In this document: positions 5,385-5,476 of the stretch, in pieces
Position numbering within the stretch: position 1 is the stretch's first letter
Layout of the letters: the number at the start of each line of letters is the position of its first letter
Source of the DNA: Rhodospirillaceae bacterium
GTDB lineage: Bacteria; Pseudomonadota; Alphaproteobacteria; Micavibrionales; UBA2020
Assembly (NCBI GenBank): GCA_003524565.1
Contig: DQGU01000166.1
Span: forward strand, 1 to 5,476
DNA: 5,476 nucleotides
Direction: 5' to 3'
Notes under the pieces: generated by a model
Told to the model about the DNA's origin: nothing
Seen by the model: the letters and a program-made list of their open reading frames with translations, nothing else
The model's database searches: none
Translations under genes and position numbers: made by a program

Positions 5385-5442
5385 TGGCGGCCTGAGTGCC
5401 AAATGATACAATCCCTGTATCTTTGCGGATATAGGTGGGGCG

Positions 5443-5476
5443 TGGGGCAGGCCTAGCAACAGAACTGCCCCATTTT
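5443..5476 (+). terminator. Intrinsic terminator of ssrA
   Basis: TGGGGCAG (5443-5450) pairs with CTGCCCCA (5465-5472) around a 14-base loop and is followed by TTTT at the window edge. The T-tract may continue beyond the window. It ends the tmRNA precursor transcript. Confidence 0.85.

Larger units (their letters stand above)
5131..5442 (+). ncRNA. ssrA: Circularly permuted two-piece tmRNA (alpha-type)
   Basis: Transfer-messenger RNA works with SmpB to rescue stalled ribosomes. It is charged with alanine, enters the empty A site, and adds a degradation tag. Here the CCA-ending acceptor half (to 5212) precedes the tag-coding half (from 5257), the hallmark of the permuted gene. GGGGCCG (5257-5263) pairs with CGGCTCC (5202-5208) in a 7-bp acceptor stem whose third pair is G-U, the alanine identity element. 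A discriminator A (5209) and an encoded CCA (5210-5212) follow. The T-arm stem is CCGGG (5185-5189) with CCCGG (5197-5201). GTGCGT (5277-5282) can pair with ACGCGC (5158-5163) to tie the two pieces together. A 9-bp helix (5315-5323 with 5382-5390) encloses the tag frame and includes its stop codon, as helix P5 does. The outer ends are inferred from the promoter and terminator; the processed 3' end of the coding piece is not determined. Confidence 0.96.

Noticed and set aside
5214..5459. An 81-codon - strand ORF antisense to tmRNA
   Set aside because: It lies wholly within the structured tmRNA gene, has no ribosome site I could see, and its composition follows the RNA helices.

Overview
The window is a GC-rich piece of bacterial chromosome, most likely from an alphaproteobacterium. 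The strongest evidence is the circularly permuted, two-piece tmRNA (ssrA) gene at the right end. There the CCA-bearing acceptor half is encoded before the tag-coding half. This arrangement is the rule in Alphaproteobacteria and is otherwise known only from a few other lineages. Tightly packed genes, the ATGA-coupled thyA-folA pair and strong GGAG-type ribosome binding sites agree with this. I cannot place the organism below class.

Layout, left to right. The last 27 codons of an unidentified + strand gene (2-85) are followed by a hairpin terminator flanked by A- and T-tracts (98-130). This terminator also serves the converging - strand gene 147-1157, an uncharacterised, Asp-rich, soluble protein. 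A 159-base AT-rich gap with two inverted repeats (1179-1197 and 1247-1274) separates that gene from the folate pair. The pair is thyA (2623-1829) then folA (1832-1317) on the - strand, overlapping by four bases. Thymidylate synthase makes dTMP and dihydrofolate, and dihydrofolate reductase regenerates tetrahydrofolate, so the two enzymes form the thymidylate cycle.

A 193-base divergent gap follows. It holds a possible 11-codon leader ORF (2785-2820) whose stop overlaps the start of the next gene. The genes at 2817-3755 (+) and 3795-4985 (-) converge. Both encode soluble proteins with an HExxHxxQ signature and a downstream E-x-D-A motif, so both are predicted zinc metallopeptidase-like proteins of unknown substrate. 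They look like distant members of one family, although overall similarity is low.

The right end (4986-5476) is a divergent control region. A promoter for the 4985 gene faces left. An AT-rich direct-repeat stretch and a near-consensus promoter (TTGGAA, 17 bases, TATAAT) drive the permuted ssrA gene to the right. The tmRNA has a 7-bp acceptor stem with the G3-U70 alanine identity pair, a 44-base intervening segment that must be removed, a tag reading frame encoding ANDNTVAPVALAA, and a final intrinsic terminator. Its job is rescue of stalled ribosomes with SmpB and tagging of the nascent chains for proteolysis.

I saw no mobile element, CRISPR array, tRNA or rRNA. The parts least explained by known biology are the two HExxH proteins, the Asp-rich protein and the possible leader peptide.
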